From DATHZQ01 sp965216945 (GTDB lineage Bacteria > Actinomycetota > Acidimicrobiia > Spongiisociales > UBA5794), in NCBI GenBank assembly GCA_965216945.1, contig CBDCGU010000003.1, positions 248,001 through 312,000 of the forward strand: a stretch of DNA of 64,000 nucleotides, given 5' to 3'. The notes under the pieces are model-generated. The model made no database searches and was not told the origin of the DNA. It worked only from the letters and a program-made list of their open reading frames with translations. This document shows positions 49,191-58,660 of this stretch, one piece after another. Each line of letters begins with the position of its first letter. Positions within the stretch are counted from its first letter, which is position 1. The translations under genes were made by a program, and so were the position numbers.

Positions 49191-50378
49191 TCACCCGTCA
49201 GGGTCGGGGAGCGCCATCACGGCTCGGTTGACGGCGTCGCCGAGGAGAGGGCGTGCGACGACGAGACGGCCGTGCGATTCCTCGAGCACTCCCGCCGCCA
49301 TGAGACGCCGTCCCTCCGAAGACGCCAGCAGCACCGGGCCGCCCCGACCCGATGCGACACCCGCGCGCCGGCGCAGCCCGAGGAGCAACCGCTCCTGCTC
49401 TGCCGCCCACCCGTCGATCTGCTCGGCTCCGGCTTCCGGTCTCCGTCCGGCGGCAAGATCGGCGAGATAGCGATCCAGCCGGCGCACGTTCCGCCGTCGC
49501 CGCCCGTTGCGATGTCCATGGGCGCCGAGCCCGAAAGCCACGTACTCCCCTTGTGCCCAGGTGGCGAGGTTGTACCGGCACGTATGGCCGGGGCGTGCGT
49601 AGTTCGACACCTCGTAATGCACGAGATCGGAGCCGGCGACGATGTCGGTGAGCGCCTCGTACATGTCGGCCTGGAGGTCGGGGTCGGGAGCTGGTTCGCC
49701 GGATGCCACCGCCCGGGAAAGGGCAGTCCCCCGTTCGACGGTGAGGCTGTAGGCCGACAGGTGATCCGGCTGCAGCGCCACCGCCTGCCGCACGGTGTCC
49801 TCCCACGAAGCCACGGTTTCTGCAGCGGTGCCGTAGATGAGATCGAGCGAGACACTGCGGATCCCCCCGCGACGAGCGGTGTCGAATGCCGAGGTCGCCG
49901 TCGCCGGATCGTGGGTGCGGCCCAGCCGGCGCAGCACCCCGCGGTCGAACGATTGCACGCCCAGCGAGACTCGGGTGACCCCCGCCCCGGCAAGACCCTC
50001 GATGAGCCGCGGCGTGATGTCTTCGGGGTTTGCTTCGAGGCTGACCTCCGCCCCCGCGGCGATCCCGAACCTCCCCTCCAGAGCTTCGAGGATCCGGACC
50101 ACTGCCGCCGGCTCGAGCGTCGACGGGGTGCCGCCCCCGAAGTTCACGGCGTCCAAACGGCTCCATGCCGGCTCGAGCCCGATCTCGGACACGATCGCAT
50201 CGACGTAACCCACGACGCTCGCCCCCGCCGGTTGCTCTTGTGGCGTCACGACGGCGAAGTCGCAGTACGGGCAGCGGCGCCGGCAGAACGGGATGTGGAT
50301 GTAGGCGCTCCGCCAGCGTTGGGCGTCGTCCGCCAGAACGGGATCGTCCGGTCGTGCTGTGCGACCGCCGTCAGTCAT
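49191..50378 (-). CDS. hemW: HemW-type radical SAM protein (coproporphyrinogen oxidase-like)
   Basis: A 395-residue radical SAM protein. The iron-sulfur motif is IPFCRRRCPYCDF (CxxxCxxC). It is followed by VNFGGGTPSTLEPAAVVRIL, VSLEANPEDITPRLIEGLAG, VSLGVQSFDRGVLRRLGRTH and the HemN C-terminal domain. HemW delivers haem rather than making it; the cysteine pattern fits HemW better than HemN. Its start overlaps the lepA stop by 8 bp, and lepA-hemW is a frequent neighbour pair. Confidence 0.92.
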   Translation of the reverse strand: MTDGGRTARPDDPVLADDAQRWRSAYIHIPFCRRRCPYCDFAVVTPQEQPAGASVVGYVDAIVSEIGLEPAWSRLDAVNFGGGTPSTLEPAAVVRILEALEGRFGIAAGAEVSLEANPEDITPRLIEGLAGAGVTRVSLGVQSFDRGVLRRLGRTHDPATATSAFDTARRGGIRSVSLDLIYGTAAETVASWEDTVRQAVALQPDHLSAYSLTVERGTALSRAVASGEPAPDPDLQADMYEALTDIVAGSDLVHYEVSNYARPGHTCRYNLATWAQGEYVAFGLGAHGHRNGRRRRNVRRLDRYLADLAAGRRPEAGAEQIDGWAAEQERLLLGLRRRAGVASGRGGPVLLASSEGRRLMAAGVLEESHGRLVVARPLLGDAVNRAVMALPDPDG

Positions 50379-52173
50379 CGATGCGGAGGGCCGAGATGAA
50401 GGCGTCCTGCGGCACCTCGACTTGCCCGACCATCTTCATCCGGCGCTTGCCTTCCTTCTGCCGCTCGAGCAACTTGCGTTTCCGCGTGATGTCGCCGCCG
50501 TAGCACTTGGCGGTGACGTCCTTGCGCTTCGCTTTGATGGTCTCACGGGAGATGATCCTGCTCCCGATCGCCGCCTGCACGGGCACATCGAACAGCTGCC
50601 GTGGGATCAACTCCTTGAGCCGCTCGACCATGCCCTTCCCGTAGACGTAGGCCTTGTCCCGATGCACGATCGTCGAGAATGCGTCGACCGGCATCCCGTT
50701 GAGGAGCACGTCCACTCGCACCAGGTCGGACACCGCGTAGCCGTCCGGCTCGTAGTCGAGCGATGCGTAGCCGCGGGTGCGCGACTTGAGCTGATCGAAG
50801 AAGTCGAAGACGATCTCCGCCAGGGGCACCCGGTAGTGCAGCTCCACCCGTTCGGGGGTGAGGTACGTCATCTCGCCGATGTTGCCCCGACGTTGCTGGA
50901 CCAGTTCCATGACGGTGCCGACGTACGACGAAGGGGTGATGATCATCACCTTGACGTACGGCTCGGCCACCTCCTGCACCTTTGCGGAATCCGGAAGGTC
51001 CTGTGGGGAGCGCACGATCAGCTCCGCGCCATCGGTCAGCGTGGCTCGGTACTCGACAGACGGAGCCGTCGCCACCAGGTCGAGGTCGTACTCCCGCTCC
51101 AGCCGCTCCCGCACGATCTCCATGTGGAGCAAGCCGAGAAACCCGCATCGGAAACCGAACCCGAGGGCGCGCGACGTCTCGGCCTGGTAGACGAGCGACG
51201 AGTCGTTGAGACGCAGCTTGTCGAGCGCCTCGCGAAGCCTCTCGAAGTCGTCACCGTCGGTCGGGAACAGCCCGGAGAACACCATCGGTTTCGGCTCGCG
51301 GTAGCCGGCCAGCGCAGCCGGCGCCGGTTCGTCTGCCAGAGTCACGGTGTCGCCGACCCGGATGAGGTCGATCTCCTTGACTCCGGTGATCAGGTAGCCG
51401 ACCTCCCCCGTTGCGAGCCCGGAACGCGGCGTGACGGCCGGCGCCAATATGCCGACCTCGGTGGCTTCTGCCTCGACCTCGGTCGCCATGAAGCGAACAC
51501 GATCTCCCCGATCGAGCCGCCCGTCGACGACTCTGAGGTAGCACACCACGCCGCGGTACGTGTCGTAGTACGAGTCGAACACGAGCGCTCGCAGTGGGCC
51601 CGCGCCCGCTCCTTGGGGAAACGGGAGTCGCTCGACGATGGCAGCGAGCAGCTCGTCGACACCGCGGCCCGTCTTGGCGGACACCCGGATGGCGTCGTCG
51701 GGTGAGCCGCCGAGCACGCCGACGATCTCGGCCGCTACCCGATCGGGGTCGGCGGCTGGCAGGTCGATCTTGTTGATGACAGGGATGATCTCCAGTCCCT
51801 CCTCGATGGCGAGGTAGGCGTTGGCCAGCGTCTGCGCCTCGATGCCTTGCGAGGCGTCGACGAGCAACAGCGCACCCTCACACGCCTCGAGCGAACGGGA
51901 GACCTCGTACGAGAAGTCGACGTGCCCAGGAGTGTCGATGAGGTTCAGGACGTACTCGAGACCATCGCGTGCGGTATACGCCAAACGCACCGCGTTGGCC
52001 TTGATGGTGATGCCCCGCTCCCGCTCGAGATCCATCGTGTCGAGCAGCTGCTCACGCATGTCGCGTTCGGCAACGGCGCCGGTGCGCTGCAGGAAGCGAT
52101 CGGCGAGGGTCGACTTGCCGTGATCGATGTGGGCGATGATGGAGAAGTTGCGGATGCGCGACAGATCGGTCAT
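50371..52173 (-). CDS. lepA: elongation factor 4 (LepA)
   Basis: A 600-residue translational GTPase. Motifs: NFSIIAHIDHGKSTLADRFL, RGITIKANAVRL, LNLIDTPGHVDFSYEVSRSL and VINKIDLPAADPDRV. The LepA-specific C-terminal domain is present (ELIPRQLFDVPVQAAIGSRI, ETIKAKRKDVTAKCYGGDIT, RKRKLLERQKEGKRRMKMVG). ATG at 52173 gives the usual length; the earlier frame start at 52248 is not needed. It is divergent from rpsT. Confidence 0.97.
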   Translation of the reverse strand: MTDLSRIRNFSIIAHIDHGKSTLADRFLQRTGAVAERDMREQLLDTMDLERERGITIKANAVRLAYTARDGLEYVLNLIDTPGHVDFSYEVSRSLEACEGALLLVDASQGIEAQTLANAYLAIEEGLEIIPVINKIDLPAADPDRVAAEIVGVLGGSPDDAIRVSAKTGRGVDELLAAIVERLPFPQGAGAGPLRALVFDSYYDTYRGVVCYLRVVDGRLDRGDRVRFMATEVEAEATEVGILAPAVTPRSGLATGEVGYLITGVKEIDLIRVGDTVTLADEPAPAALAGYREPKPMVFSGLFPTDGDDFERLREALDKLRLNDSSLVYQAETSRALGFGFRCGFLGLLHMEIVRERLEREYDLDLVATAPSVEYRATLTDGAELIVRSPQDLPDSAKVQEVAEPYVKVMIITPSSYVGTVMELVQQRRGNIGEMTYLTPERVELHYRVPLAEIVFDFFDQLKSRTRGYASLDYEPDGYAVSDLVRVDVLLNGMPVDAFSTIVHRDKAYVYGKGMVERLKELIPRQLFDVPVQAAIGSRIISRETIKAKRKDVTAKCYGGDITRKRKLLERQKEGKRRMKMVGQVEVPQDAFISALRIDD

Positions 52174-52307
52174 CTCGAGTCCGAAGAGGGAGAGAGCGCA
52201 TTGTATCCCCGCCGGGTTCCTGTCCCGAGCCGATCGGCGAGTTACCACGCCGCGAAGTTCCTGTTATCCTCCAGCCGTTCCCTTCGACGCCAGAGGTTTG
52301 TTTTCGT

Positions 52308-52574
52308 ATGGCCAACATCCAGTCGCAGATGAAGCGCAACCGCCAGAATGAGCGGCGCCACCAGCGGAACAAGGCGCTGCGCTCCGAGCTCAAGACCCGC
52401 GAGAAGGCCGCCGTTGCGGCTGCCGAGTCCGGCGACGCCGCCGCCGCTCAGGAACTGGTGCGGACTGCGCAGAAGCGCATCGACATGGCGGTGTCCAAAG
52501 GTCTCATCCACAAGAACACCGCAGCCCGCAAGAAGTCGCGTCTGTCCAAGCGCGTTGCGGCCCTGTTGGGCTGA
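52308..52574 (+). CDS. rpsT: 30S ribosomal protein S20
   Basis: An 88-residue basic helical protein: MANIQSQMKRNRQNERRHQR, NKALRSELKTREKAAVAAAE, then AQKRIDMAVSKGLIHKNTAA and RKKSRLSKRVAALLG. It binds 16S rRNA early in 30S assembly. Divergent from lepA and 31 bp upstream of greA. Length and sequence are typical. Confidence 0.97.
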   Translation: MANIQSQMKRNRQNERRHQRNKALRSELKTREKAAVAAAESGDAAAAQELVRTAQKRIDMAVSKGLIHKNTAARKKSRLSKRVAALLG

Positions 52575-52605
52575 TCACCGCCTCCACAACGGAGATCGAA
52601 TTCCC

Positions 52606-53082
52606 ATGACGGATCAGAAGACATGGCTCACTCCTGCCGCATACGAGAAGCTGAAGGCCGAGTTGGAGCATCTCACCACCGAGGGCCGGCGCGTCATCGA
52701 AGACCGCATCGCAGAGGCGCGCTCCCACGGCGACCTGCGTGAGAATGCCGAATACGACACGGCGAAGAACGATCAGGGGCTGATGGAGGCCCGAATCCGC
52801 CAGATCAAGCACATTCTCGACAACGCCGAGGTGCGGGAGGCCGAGGACAACGGTCTGGTAAGCGTCGGCAGCATCGTGACCGTGTTGGACGACGATGGAG
52901 ACGAGATGGAGTTCTTCGTCGCACCGGCCGAGAACAAGGTGGCAGGCCTGCTGCTGGCTTCGCCCGACAGTCCCCTCGGAGCCGCCCTGATGGGCTCGGC
53001 AGAGGGTGACAGCGTCACCTATGAGGCTCCCGGCGGCACCTTCACGTATGAGGTCACCGGGATCCGCGTCTACGAGGGCTGA
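52606..53082 (+). CDS. greA: transcription elongation factor GreA
   Basis: A 158-residue cleavage factor that rescues backtracked RNA polymerase. The N-terminal coiled coil includes TWLTPAAYEKLKAELEHLTT, with the acidic tip segment GDLRENAEYDTAKNDQGLME. The C-terminal FKBP-like domain follows (SVGSIVTVLDDDGDEMEFFV, SPLGAALMGSAEGDSVTYEA). ATG at 52606 has GGAG about 12 bp upstream. It is probably in one transcript with rpsT. Confidence 0.95.
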   Translation: MTDQKTWLTPAAYEKLKAELEHLTTEGRRVIEDRIAEARSHGDLRENAEYDTAKNDQGLMEARIRQIKHILDNAEVREAEDNGLVSVGSIVTVLDDDGDEMEFFVAPAENKVAGLLLASPDSPLGAALMGSAEGDSVTYEAPGGTFTYEVTGIRVYEG

Positions 53083-53126
53083 TCAGCGCCTCATCCCCCG
53101 GCGGCCGGCCGGCACCTGCGCCGACG

Positions 53127-54119
53127 TCATCGTCTCCCGCCGTACCAATGGCACAGTGCCACCACCAGGCGCTCCATCGTCACCCGATGCGTCGGCTCCG
53201 GGGTCGTCTTGAGATGCATGTCGGCCCGGGCGAGCGCACCGACGGCCCGCCGCAGGTCCGTGTCGCGGGCGCGATGGCGGCTCTTCCACACCTTCTCCAT
53301 GGCATAGCTCTTCCGGCCACCGTCTCGATCCACGAACGTGTCGTAGTCGGGCGCCGCCGCCGCCAGACATCGCCTGCGCACGTCGTTCTGGAGAAACGCC
53401 AGCAGCTGCAGCGGGTGGCCGTGAATGAGGAAATCTTCGAGCCGGCGGAGGGTCTCGCCGGTGTCCCCGGCGGCGATGGCATCGGCGATATGCCACATGG
53501 GCTCGTCCGGACGGTTTTTGAAGCGCTCCCGGATGGCGTCGCCGGTGAGTGGCTCACCGTCGACCGCAAGCTGATCGAGCGCCCGGCCCAAGGCTCCGAC
53601 GTCGGTGCCGAAACGCTGAATCAGGGCACCCGCGGCGTCGCCGTGGAGGCCGATGCCGCGATCCCGAGCTGCCTGCGACAGCCAAGTGGCCGCCTTGCGC
53701 TCGGTGAGACGATCGACCTTGACCGTCTCCGCCGTCTTGCGCAGCACCGCCCCGAGCGGCGCCGGAACGGCCCCGGCTGCAACGAACACCGCGACGATCC
53801 CGCCACTCTCCCCCGCCGCCGTCACCAGCTCGGCAAGTACCGTGGCCTCGGCCTTCAGAAGCTGCTGGGCGTCGACGACCATCACTGCAGGACTCCCACC
53901 GAAGAGTGAGCCACTCTGCAGAGCCGGAATCGCCGTGGCCACCGGCTGCCGCAAGCCAGAGTCCTCGGCGTCGTCACCGCTGCCTCGTCCGGGCACGTCG
54001 ATCCGCGTGATCTCGGTCGCTCCCAGCTGGTCGAGCGTGGCCTTGGCCGCATCGAGCATCAGCTGGCGCTCGCCCGGCCCTGCCTGGGACGGGCCGCTGA
54101 TCATGACGATCGGGTTCAC
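53127..54119 (-). CDS. holA: DNA polymerase III subunit delta
   Basis: A 330-residue clamp-loader subunit that opens the beta clamp. The AAA+-like fold without Walker motifs shows ATAIPALQSGSLFGGSPAVM, VVDAQQLLKAEATVLAELVT, the helical segment LIQRFGTDVGALGRALDQLA and the domain III region IADAIAAGDTGETLRRLEDF, LIHGHPLQLLAFLQNDVRR. GTG at 54119 is preferred; ATG at 54104 is possible. The order comEA-comEC-holA with rpsT nearby is standard for Gram-positives. Confidence 0.9.
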   Translation of the reverse strand: MNPIVMISGPSQAGPGERQLMLDAAKATLDQLGATEITRIDVPGRGSGDDAEDSGLRQPVATAIPALQSGSLFGGSPAVMVVDAQQLLKAEATVLAELVTAAGESGGIVAVFVAAGAVPAPLGAVLRKTAETVKVDRLTERKAATWLSQAARDRGIGLHGDAAGALIQRFGTDVGALGRALDQLAVDGEPLTGDAIRERFKNRPDEPMWHIADAIAAGDTGETLRRLEDFLIHGHPLQLLAFLQNDVRRRCLAAAAPDYDTFVDRDGGRKSYAMEKVWKSRHRARDTDLRRAVGALARADMHLKTTPEPTHRVTMERLVVALCHWYGGRR

Positions 54120-54207
54120 GGAGCGAGCGTAGCCCGCCGCCGTGACACGACCGGCCGATGTAGGGTCGGATCGCCGCGGCTGTCGTCTGGCGCCGGGGTG
54201 GTGCCGC

Positions 54208-54936
54208 CTACTCGAGCGACGTGAGCCAGAGGGCGAAGGCAAAACCCGCAACGGTGGCGAGACCTGCGTACAGCTTGCTGCGGTCGAATGCCTCCGGTGC
54301 CATCTCGTCGGCGATCATCGTGAGAAGAGCCCCGGCGGCAAACGACTCCACGAACGCCCCGGTGAGGGCGGGGCTGCGATCGACGACGAAGAAGCCGATC
54401 GCTGCCGACAACACGGAGACGGCGGCGATCGCCCACCACATCAGACGGATCCTGCCCTTGCTCGTACCTGCCGCTCGCATGTTGACGCTCGAACCGAGAG
54501 ACTCCGGGAAGTTGGAGACCCATATCCCGGCGAGCAACGCAACGCTCACCCCGCCGCCTCCGACGAGCGACATGCCGAGCACAGCGGATTCGGGAACGCC
54601 GTCGAGCACCGTACCGAGCACGATCCCGAGGCCGGAGTCGCTCTCGGTTGCACCCCTGGTGCTCTCTCGGTCGCTGTTTCCGATGCTGTCGATCAGGCGG
54701 TCGCCGGCGGTGAAGACGACCGATCCCGTGGCAAGCCCGACCGCAATCTGCCAGACCGCAACGCTGGTGATGGCCGGAACGATCAACTCGAACGACACCG
54801 ACGAGATGAGCGCCCCGACGCCGAAGGCCATGATCAAGCCGATGACGAGCCGGCTGAACGTGAACGCAAATGCGATCTCGGCGGCCACGACCAACGAAGA
54901 GGCCGCCACGAAACCCCACAACGCAGCCTCACCCAC
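54208..54936 (-). CDS. ZIP-like metal transporter family membrane protein
   Basis: About 242 residues with some eight hydrophobic segments (ALWGFVAASSLVVAAEIAFA, VIGLIMAFGVGALISSVSFE, LGIVLGTVLDGVPESAVLGM, YAGLATVAGFAFALWLTSLE). The metal-site-like helix LGTVLDGVPESAVLG and the second AGALLTMIADEMAPEAF resemble ZIP helices 4 and 5, with D/E instead of the usual histidines. Hence a distant ZIP relative whose metal specificity is uncertain. GTG at 54936 follows GGAAGG; other GTG starts lie close by. Confidence 0.75.
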   Translation of the reverse strand: MGEAALWGFVAASSLVVAAEIAFAFTFSRLVIGLIMAFGVGALISSVSFELIVPAITSVAVWQIAVGLATGSVVFTAGDRLIDSIGNSDRESTRGATESDSGLGIVLGTVLDGVPESAVLGMSLVGGGGVSVALLAGIWVSNFPESLGSSVNMRAAGTSKGRIRLMWWAIAAVSVLSAAIGFFVVDRSPALTGAFVESFAAGALLTMIADEMAPEAFDRSKLYAGLATVAGFAFALWLTSLE

Positions 54937-55065
54937 GAGCCACACCCTTCCGTCGCTTCCGGCCGTACCGGCCGATCCGAGACTAACCCTTCCCCGCTCC
55001 GCGACGCGGCACGGATCTTTGCCGTGGACGGCACGGCGCACGGTGCTCACCGCCGAGCACGCCGC

Positions 55066-57201
55066 TCACCCGACTGGCCCGCATGGAGAGCACAGGGGGA
55101 TCGTCACGTCGCCATCCAGCTGCGTGGTGTAGACGCGGGTCCCGGCCTCGGCCAGCGTGTCGAGCACCACCTGGGTTGGGTGACCGAACGTGTTGGGACC
55201 GACACTGATCACCGCCACCTCCCCCACCGTCGCCTCCAGCCACCGCAGATCTGTCGTCGCCGAACCGTGATGGGGCACGTGGAGCACGGAAGGGTTGAGC
55301 GGGGGCAACTCGGCCTGGGCGACGGACTCGATGTCACCGGTGAGCAGCGCCGTGGCCGCGCCAGCCGTGACGAGCAGAACCACCGAGCCGTCGTTCTCCG
55401 CGGCAAAGCGGCGAGCGGGACTGAGGACCTGGAGGTGTGTCGCCCCCAGGGTGACGCGGATACCGGCGCGCACTCCGGTCACCGGGACGCCGCGTGCCGC
55501 AGCTGCGTCGAGTAGTTCGGCGAGCAGGCCGCTCTGCGGCTGCAGATCCGGAAACCACACCTCGGCGACGGCGGCGTGGTCGAAGATGTCCTGAAGACCA
55601 CCCACATGGTCCGCATCACCATGAGTGACGACCATCAACTCGAGTCGGTGCACACCGTGCCGGCGCAAGGCCGATCGCAACACCAGCGGATCGGCGCCCC
55701 CGTCCACCAACACCGCTCCACCGACCGGATCGCGCAGGAGGAGCGCATCGCCTTGCCCGACATCGAGGAAGATCAGCTCCGGCCACGGCGAACGTGCGAC
55801 CGGCCAGGCCGCAACAACGAGCCAGACGACCCCGGCGACGATCACTGCCGGACGGAGCCGGACCGAGCGCAGTGCGGCGAAGCCCGAGACGACGACCAGC
55901 GCTCCCACGACATCGAGCTGGGGCCACCCGGCTACTCTCGTCGCAACCAGCAGCACCGCATCGGCGGCGACGAGCCCGATGGAGATGACGGCGTCGGATC
56001 CGACCGCCAGGCCGGCGGCGCCCACCACCGTGGCCGTCGACACGAGAGGCGCTGCGATGAGGTTGGCCACCGGGCTGAGCAGCGGCACCGTCCCAAACGT
56101 CGCCAGGAGTACCGGCATCACGGCGAGCTGCGCCGCTGCAGCCACCGCCAGGCTACGCCACAGCCACACCGGGCGACGCACGACCGAGATCCGGGCGGCC
56201 ACGACGACTCCTGCCGTCGCCCCGACGGACAGTTGGAAACCGACGTCGGTGGCGAGATCACCGGAGACCAGGAGCAGCACTGTCACGGCAGCACCCAGTG
56301 CCCGCCACACCGACACGGGGAATCCGAGGATCCGCCCGGTCAGCACCATCGCCGCCATCGTGGCAGCCCGCACGACCGATGGCTCCCAGCGTGTGGCTAC
56401 GACGAAGACCACGAGCGCAACCAATCCACCTGCCGCCCGGGTGCGCGGGCCGATGGGAACCGGACCGGACACGAGCCACCACGCCCCGAGGAACAGGGCG
56501 ACGTTGCTGCCGGACACGGCGACGTAGTGAGTCAGGCCGCTGCTCCGCAGAGCGTCGAGATGGTTGTCGTCGAGGCGCGTGGTGTCACCAACCAGGAAGC
56601 CGGCCAGCAGTGCGGCGGCGGGCTCCGGTAGATGTGGTTCGAGCCGACCGACGACGAATCCGCGCAGGCCGTTGCCAAGGGCCAGCGCCGGAGTGTGAGC
56701 TCGAGCGAGCAGCGTTACCGCCGCTCCACCGATCGTGGCCGCATACGGGTCCCCTCTCAGCCGACCCGACCGGTCGCGCAGGTCGCCGGAGAGTGACACC
56801 ACATCGCCAACCGCGACGAGAGGTCGATCACGAGTCTCCACCTGGACGACCACGGAGCCACCCGGCGACGTGGGCTCACCCAGCCGTACGAGCGTCCTCC
56901 ACCCGTCTCTCTCCGGAACCGGGTCGGCAGCGACCACCGCCGTGGCATCGACCGGGCCCGGCTCGAGATGGGTGGTGAGCGTGGCCTGGATCCTGGATGC
57001 GGCCGCCGCCCCGGAGACCACACCTGCGACGACCAAGGCTCCGAGCAACACGATACGAGTGTGTCTCCACACGACAAGGACCACGCCGACCGCCACGGCG
57101 ACGTGTGCGGGCGGCACGTTCCCCATACCCAGGATCGCACCGACCCACGTCGCCGTGGCGGCGGCCAGCGCCCAGCGACCTTCGGGAAGGATCCGCGCCA
57201 A
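55066..57201 (-). CDS. comEC: ComEC/Rec2-type DNA-uptake channel protein
   Basis: About 711 residues. A hydrophobic N-terminal part is followed by the ComEC competence domain with many helices (LLAGFLVGDTTRLDDNHLDA, LRSSGLTHYVAVSGSNVALF, LRSVRLRPAVIVAGVVWLVV). A C-terminal metallo-beta-lactamase-like domain follows: IFLDVGQGDALLLRD, VVTHGDADHVGGLQDIFDHA and VLHVPHHGSATTDLRW. ComEC imports single-stranded DNA across the membrane. The start is uncertain; TTG at 57201, just after comEA, gives a sensible N-terminus (MARILPEGRWALAAATATWV). Confidence 0.92.
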   Translation of the reverse strand: MARILPEGRWALAAATATWVGAILGMGNVPPAHVAVAVGVVLVVWRHTRIVLLGALVVAGVVSGAAAASRIQATLTTHLEPGPVDATAVVAADPVPERDGWRTLVRLGEPTSPGGSVVVQVETRDRPLVAVGDVVSLSGDLRDRSGRLRGDPYAATIGGAAVTLLARAHTPALALGNGLRGFVVGRLEPHLPEPAAALLAGFLVGDTTRLDDNHLDALRSSGLTHYVAVSGSNVALFLGAWWLVSGPVPIGPRTRAAGGLVALVVFVVATRWEPSVVRAATMAAMVLTGRILGFPVSVWRALGAAVTVLLLVSGDLATDVGFQLSVGATAGVVVAARISVVRRPVWLWRSLAVAAAAQLAVMPVLLATFGTVPLLSPVANLIAAPLVSTATVVGAAGLAVGSDAVISIGLVAADAVLLVATRVAGWPQLDVVGALVVVSGFAALRSVRLRPAVIVAGVVWLVVAAWPVARSPWPELIFLDVGQGDALLLRDPVGGAVLVDGGADPLVLRSALRRHGVHRLELMVVTHGDADHVGGLQDIFDHAAVAEVWFPDLQPQSGLLAELLDAAAARGVPVTGVRAGIRVTLGATHLQVLSPARRFAAENDGSVVLLVTAGAATALLTGDIESVAQAELPPLNPSVLHVPHHGSATTDLRWLEATVGEVAVISVGPNTFGHPTQVVLDTLAEAGTRVYTTQLDGDVTIPLCSPCGPVG

Positions 57202-57220
57202 CCGCCCCTGGCTGCGCCCT

Positions 57221-57733
57221 TCATGGGACGGCAATGGCGTCTCGCATCGCGGCGAGCTTCGCCTCGCCGATGCCGGGCACGTCGAGCAGGTCCTCCGGTG
57301 TCGCAAACGGACCGTGCTGATCGCGAAACGCCACGATGCGTCCGGCGAGCACGGGCCCCACACCGGGAAGGGCCTCGAGACCGGCTGCATCGGCATCGTT
57401 GATGCGAATCCTGCCATCCGCGACCACGACTGGCGCTTCCCCCGCCGCCGCCGCCGCCGAGGCGATGTGCACCTGCTCGCCGTCATGCACCGGCGCAGCG
57501 AGATTCAAGTTCGCCAAGTCGGCGCTGCGAAGCGTCCCGCCGGCCGCTGCCACGGCATCGGCCACCCGGGCGCCCATGGGGAGCTCGACGAGACCCGGCG
57601 CCACAACGGCACCTGACACGTGGACCGTCAGCCGCGGCACCTCTCCGTCAGAGGTCGTGCTCCCGGCCGGTGACGGCGCCACGATGGCCTGTGGCGTCCA
57701 CAGCCACACGGCTGCCACGACCGCCAGCAACAC
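57221..57733 (-). CDS. comEA: ComEA-like DNA-binding protein
   Basis: 170 residues: an N-terminal membrane anchor (LLAVVAAVWLWTPQAIV), a SLBB-type domain (LTVHVSGAVVAPGLVELPMG, ADAVAAAGGT) and a helix-hairpin-helix pair at the C-terminus (INDADAAGLEALPGVGPVLA, EDLLDVPGIGEAKLAAMRDA). It binds incoming DNA outside the membrane and passes it to ComEC. GTG at 57733 is the first standard start but leaves the anchor with almost no cytoplasmic part. A perfect AGGAGG at 57782-57787 stands 6 bp before an in-frame ATC at 57775, so translation may begin there. Confidence 0.9.
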   Translation of the reverse strand: MLLAVVAAVWLWTPQAIVAPSPAGSTTSDGEVPRLTVHVSGAVVAPGLVELPMGARVADAVAAAGGTLRSADLANLNLAAPVHDGEQVHIASAAAAAGEAPVVVADGRIRINDADAAGLEALPGVGPVLAGRIVAFRDQHGPFATPEDLLDVPGIGEAKLAAMRDAIAVP

Positions 57734-57898
57734 CGCACCGCCCGCAGCGAGCCGGGTCGTTGTCGACTGATCGATGGCGAACCTCCTGCGGTCCGCCCAC
57801 CGTCATCCATGCCGCCCCCACTGATACCACCCGGTACCGACAGATTGAAGCCATCCGCGGCGAACCGGCCCGGGTCCGCACGAGCGGGAAGACGACCC

Positions 57899-58660
57899 CT
57901 ATCGCGCCAGCCGGGCCACGGCGTCGACGAGATCGAGCGCCTCGTCGCTGAAGAACAGGAACAGCGCTCCTGTCAGATTCACGCCGGCGTGGAGGAAGAT
58001 CGGCACGCTCAGATTGCCATAGCGGAGTGCGGCCCAGCCGAGCGCGATGCCGATGAGGAAGAGGCCGGGCACGGCAAAGATGGCGTTGGGGTCCAGGAGG
58101 TGAATCGCGGCGAAGACGGCGGCGGAGGTCGTGATCGCCGGCCACGGCCCCATCGAGCGACGGAGTCGGGACAGCAGCATGCCGCGAAACACGATCTCCT
58201 CCACGAGGGGCGCCACCACCACGACGAGGAACAAGAACACAAGGGCGTTGAGCCCACCGTCGAGCTCTTGGGCGATGTCGGCGATGCCCTGTTGGGGAGG
58301 GTCGTCCGGACCCAACAACTCGACCAGAGGAGCCACCACCAACGCAACGGCCAGTTGGAGCCCGAGGCCGGCCGCCAGCCACGCGGCGTCCCGTGGGTGA
58401 ACACGCAGCCCGAAGTCGCGCTCCCAGTCTCCGCTCCCTCGCCGCACCGACAGGTAGGCGGCGATCCCGAGTGACGCCACGGCCTGGGTGACGAGACCCA
58501 CCGCGATCCGCACGAAGTCGGAGGGATCGAACGCCTCGGCGAGAGCAAGGCCGACAACGCTTCCGATGATTCCACCGAGGAATACGATCACGGTGTCGGT
58601 GATCGACCAGTCCGCATCGGGAAGGTAGGTGCCTCTGAGCCGTGCCGGTTCGCGGATCAT
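57899..58660 (-). CDS. CPBP-family intramembrane protease
   Basis: 253 residues with about seven membrane segments. CPBP (Abi/CAAX) motifs: VAPLVEEIVFRGMLLSRLRR (EExxxR), AAVFAAIHLLDPNAIFAVPG (FxxxH) and VPIFLHAGVNLTGALF (HxxxN). Such proteases act on CAAX proteins, bacteriocin self-protection or membrane regulators. The ATG overlaps the stop of the upstream metallopeptidase-like gene by ATGA, so the two are coupled. Confidence 0.92.
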   Translation of the reverse strand: MIREPARLRGTYLPDADWSITDTVIVFLGGIIGSVVGLALAEAFDPSDFVRIAVGLVTQAVASLGIAAYLSVRRGSGDWERDFGLRVHPRDAAWLAAGLGLQLAVALVVAPLVELLGPDDPPQQGIADIAQELDGGLNALVFLFLVVVVAPLVEEIVFRGMLLSRLRRSMGPWPAITTSAAVFAAIHLLDPNAIFAVPGLFLIGIALGWAALRYGNLSVPIFLHAGVNLTGALFLFFSDEALDLVDAVARLAR

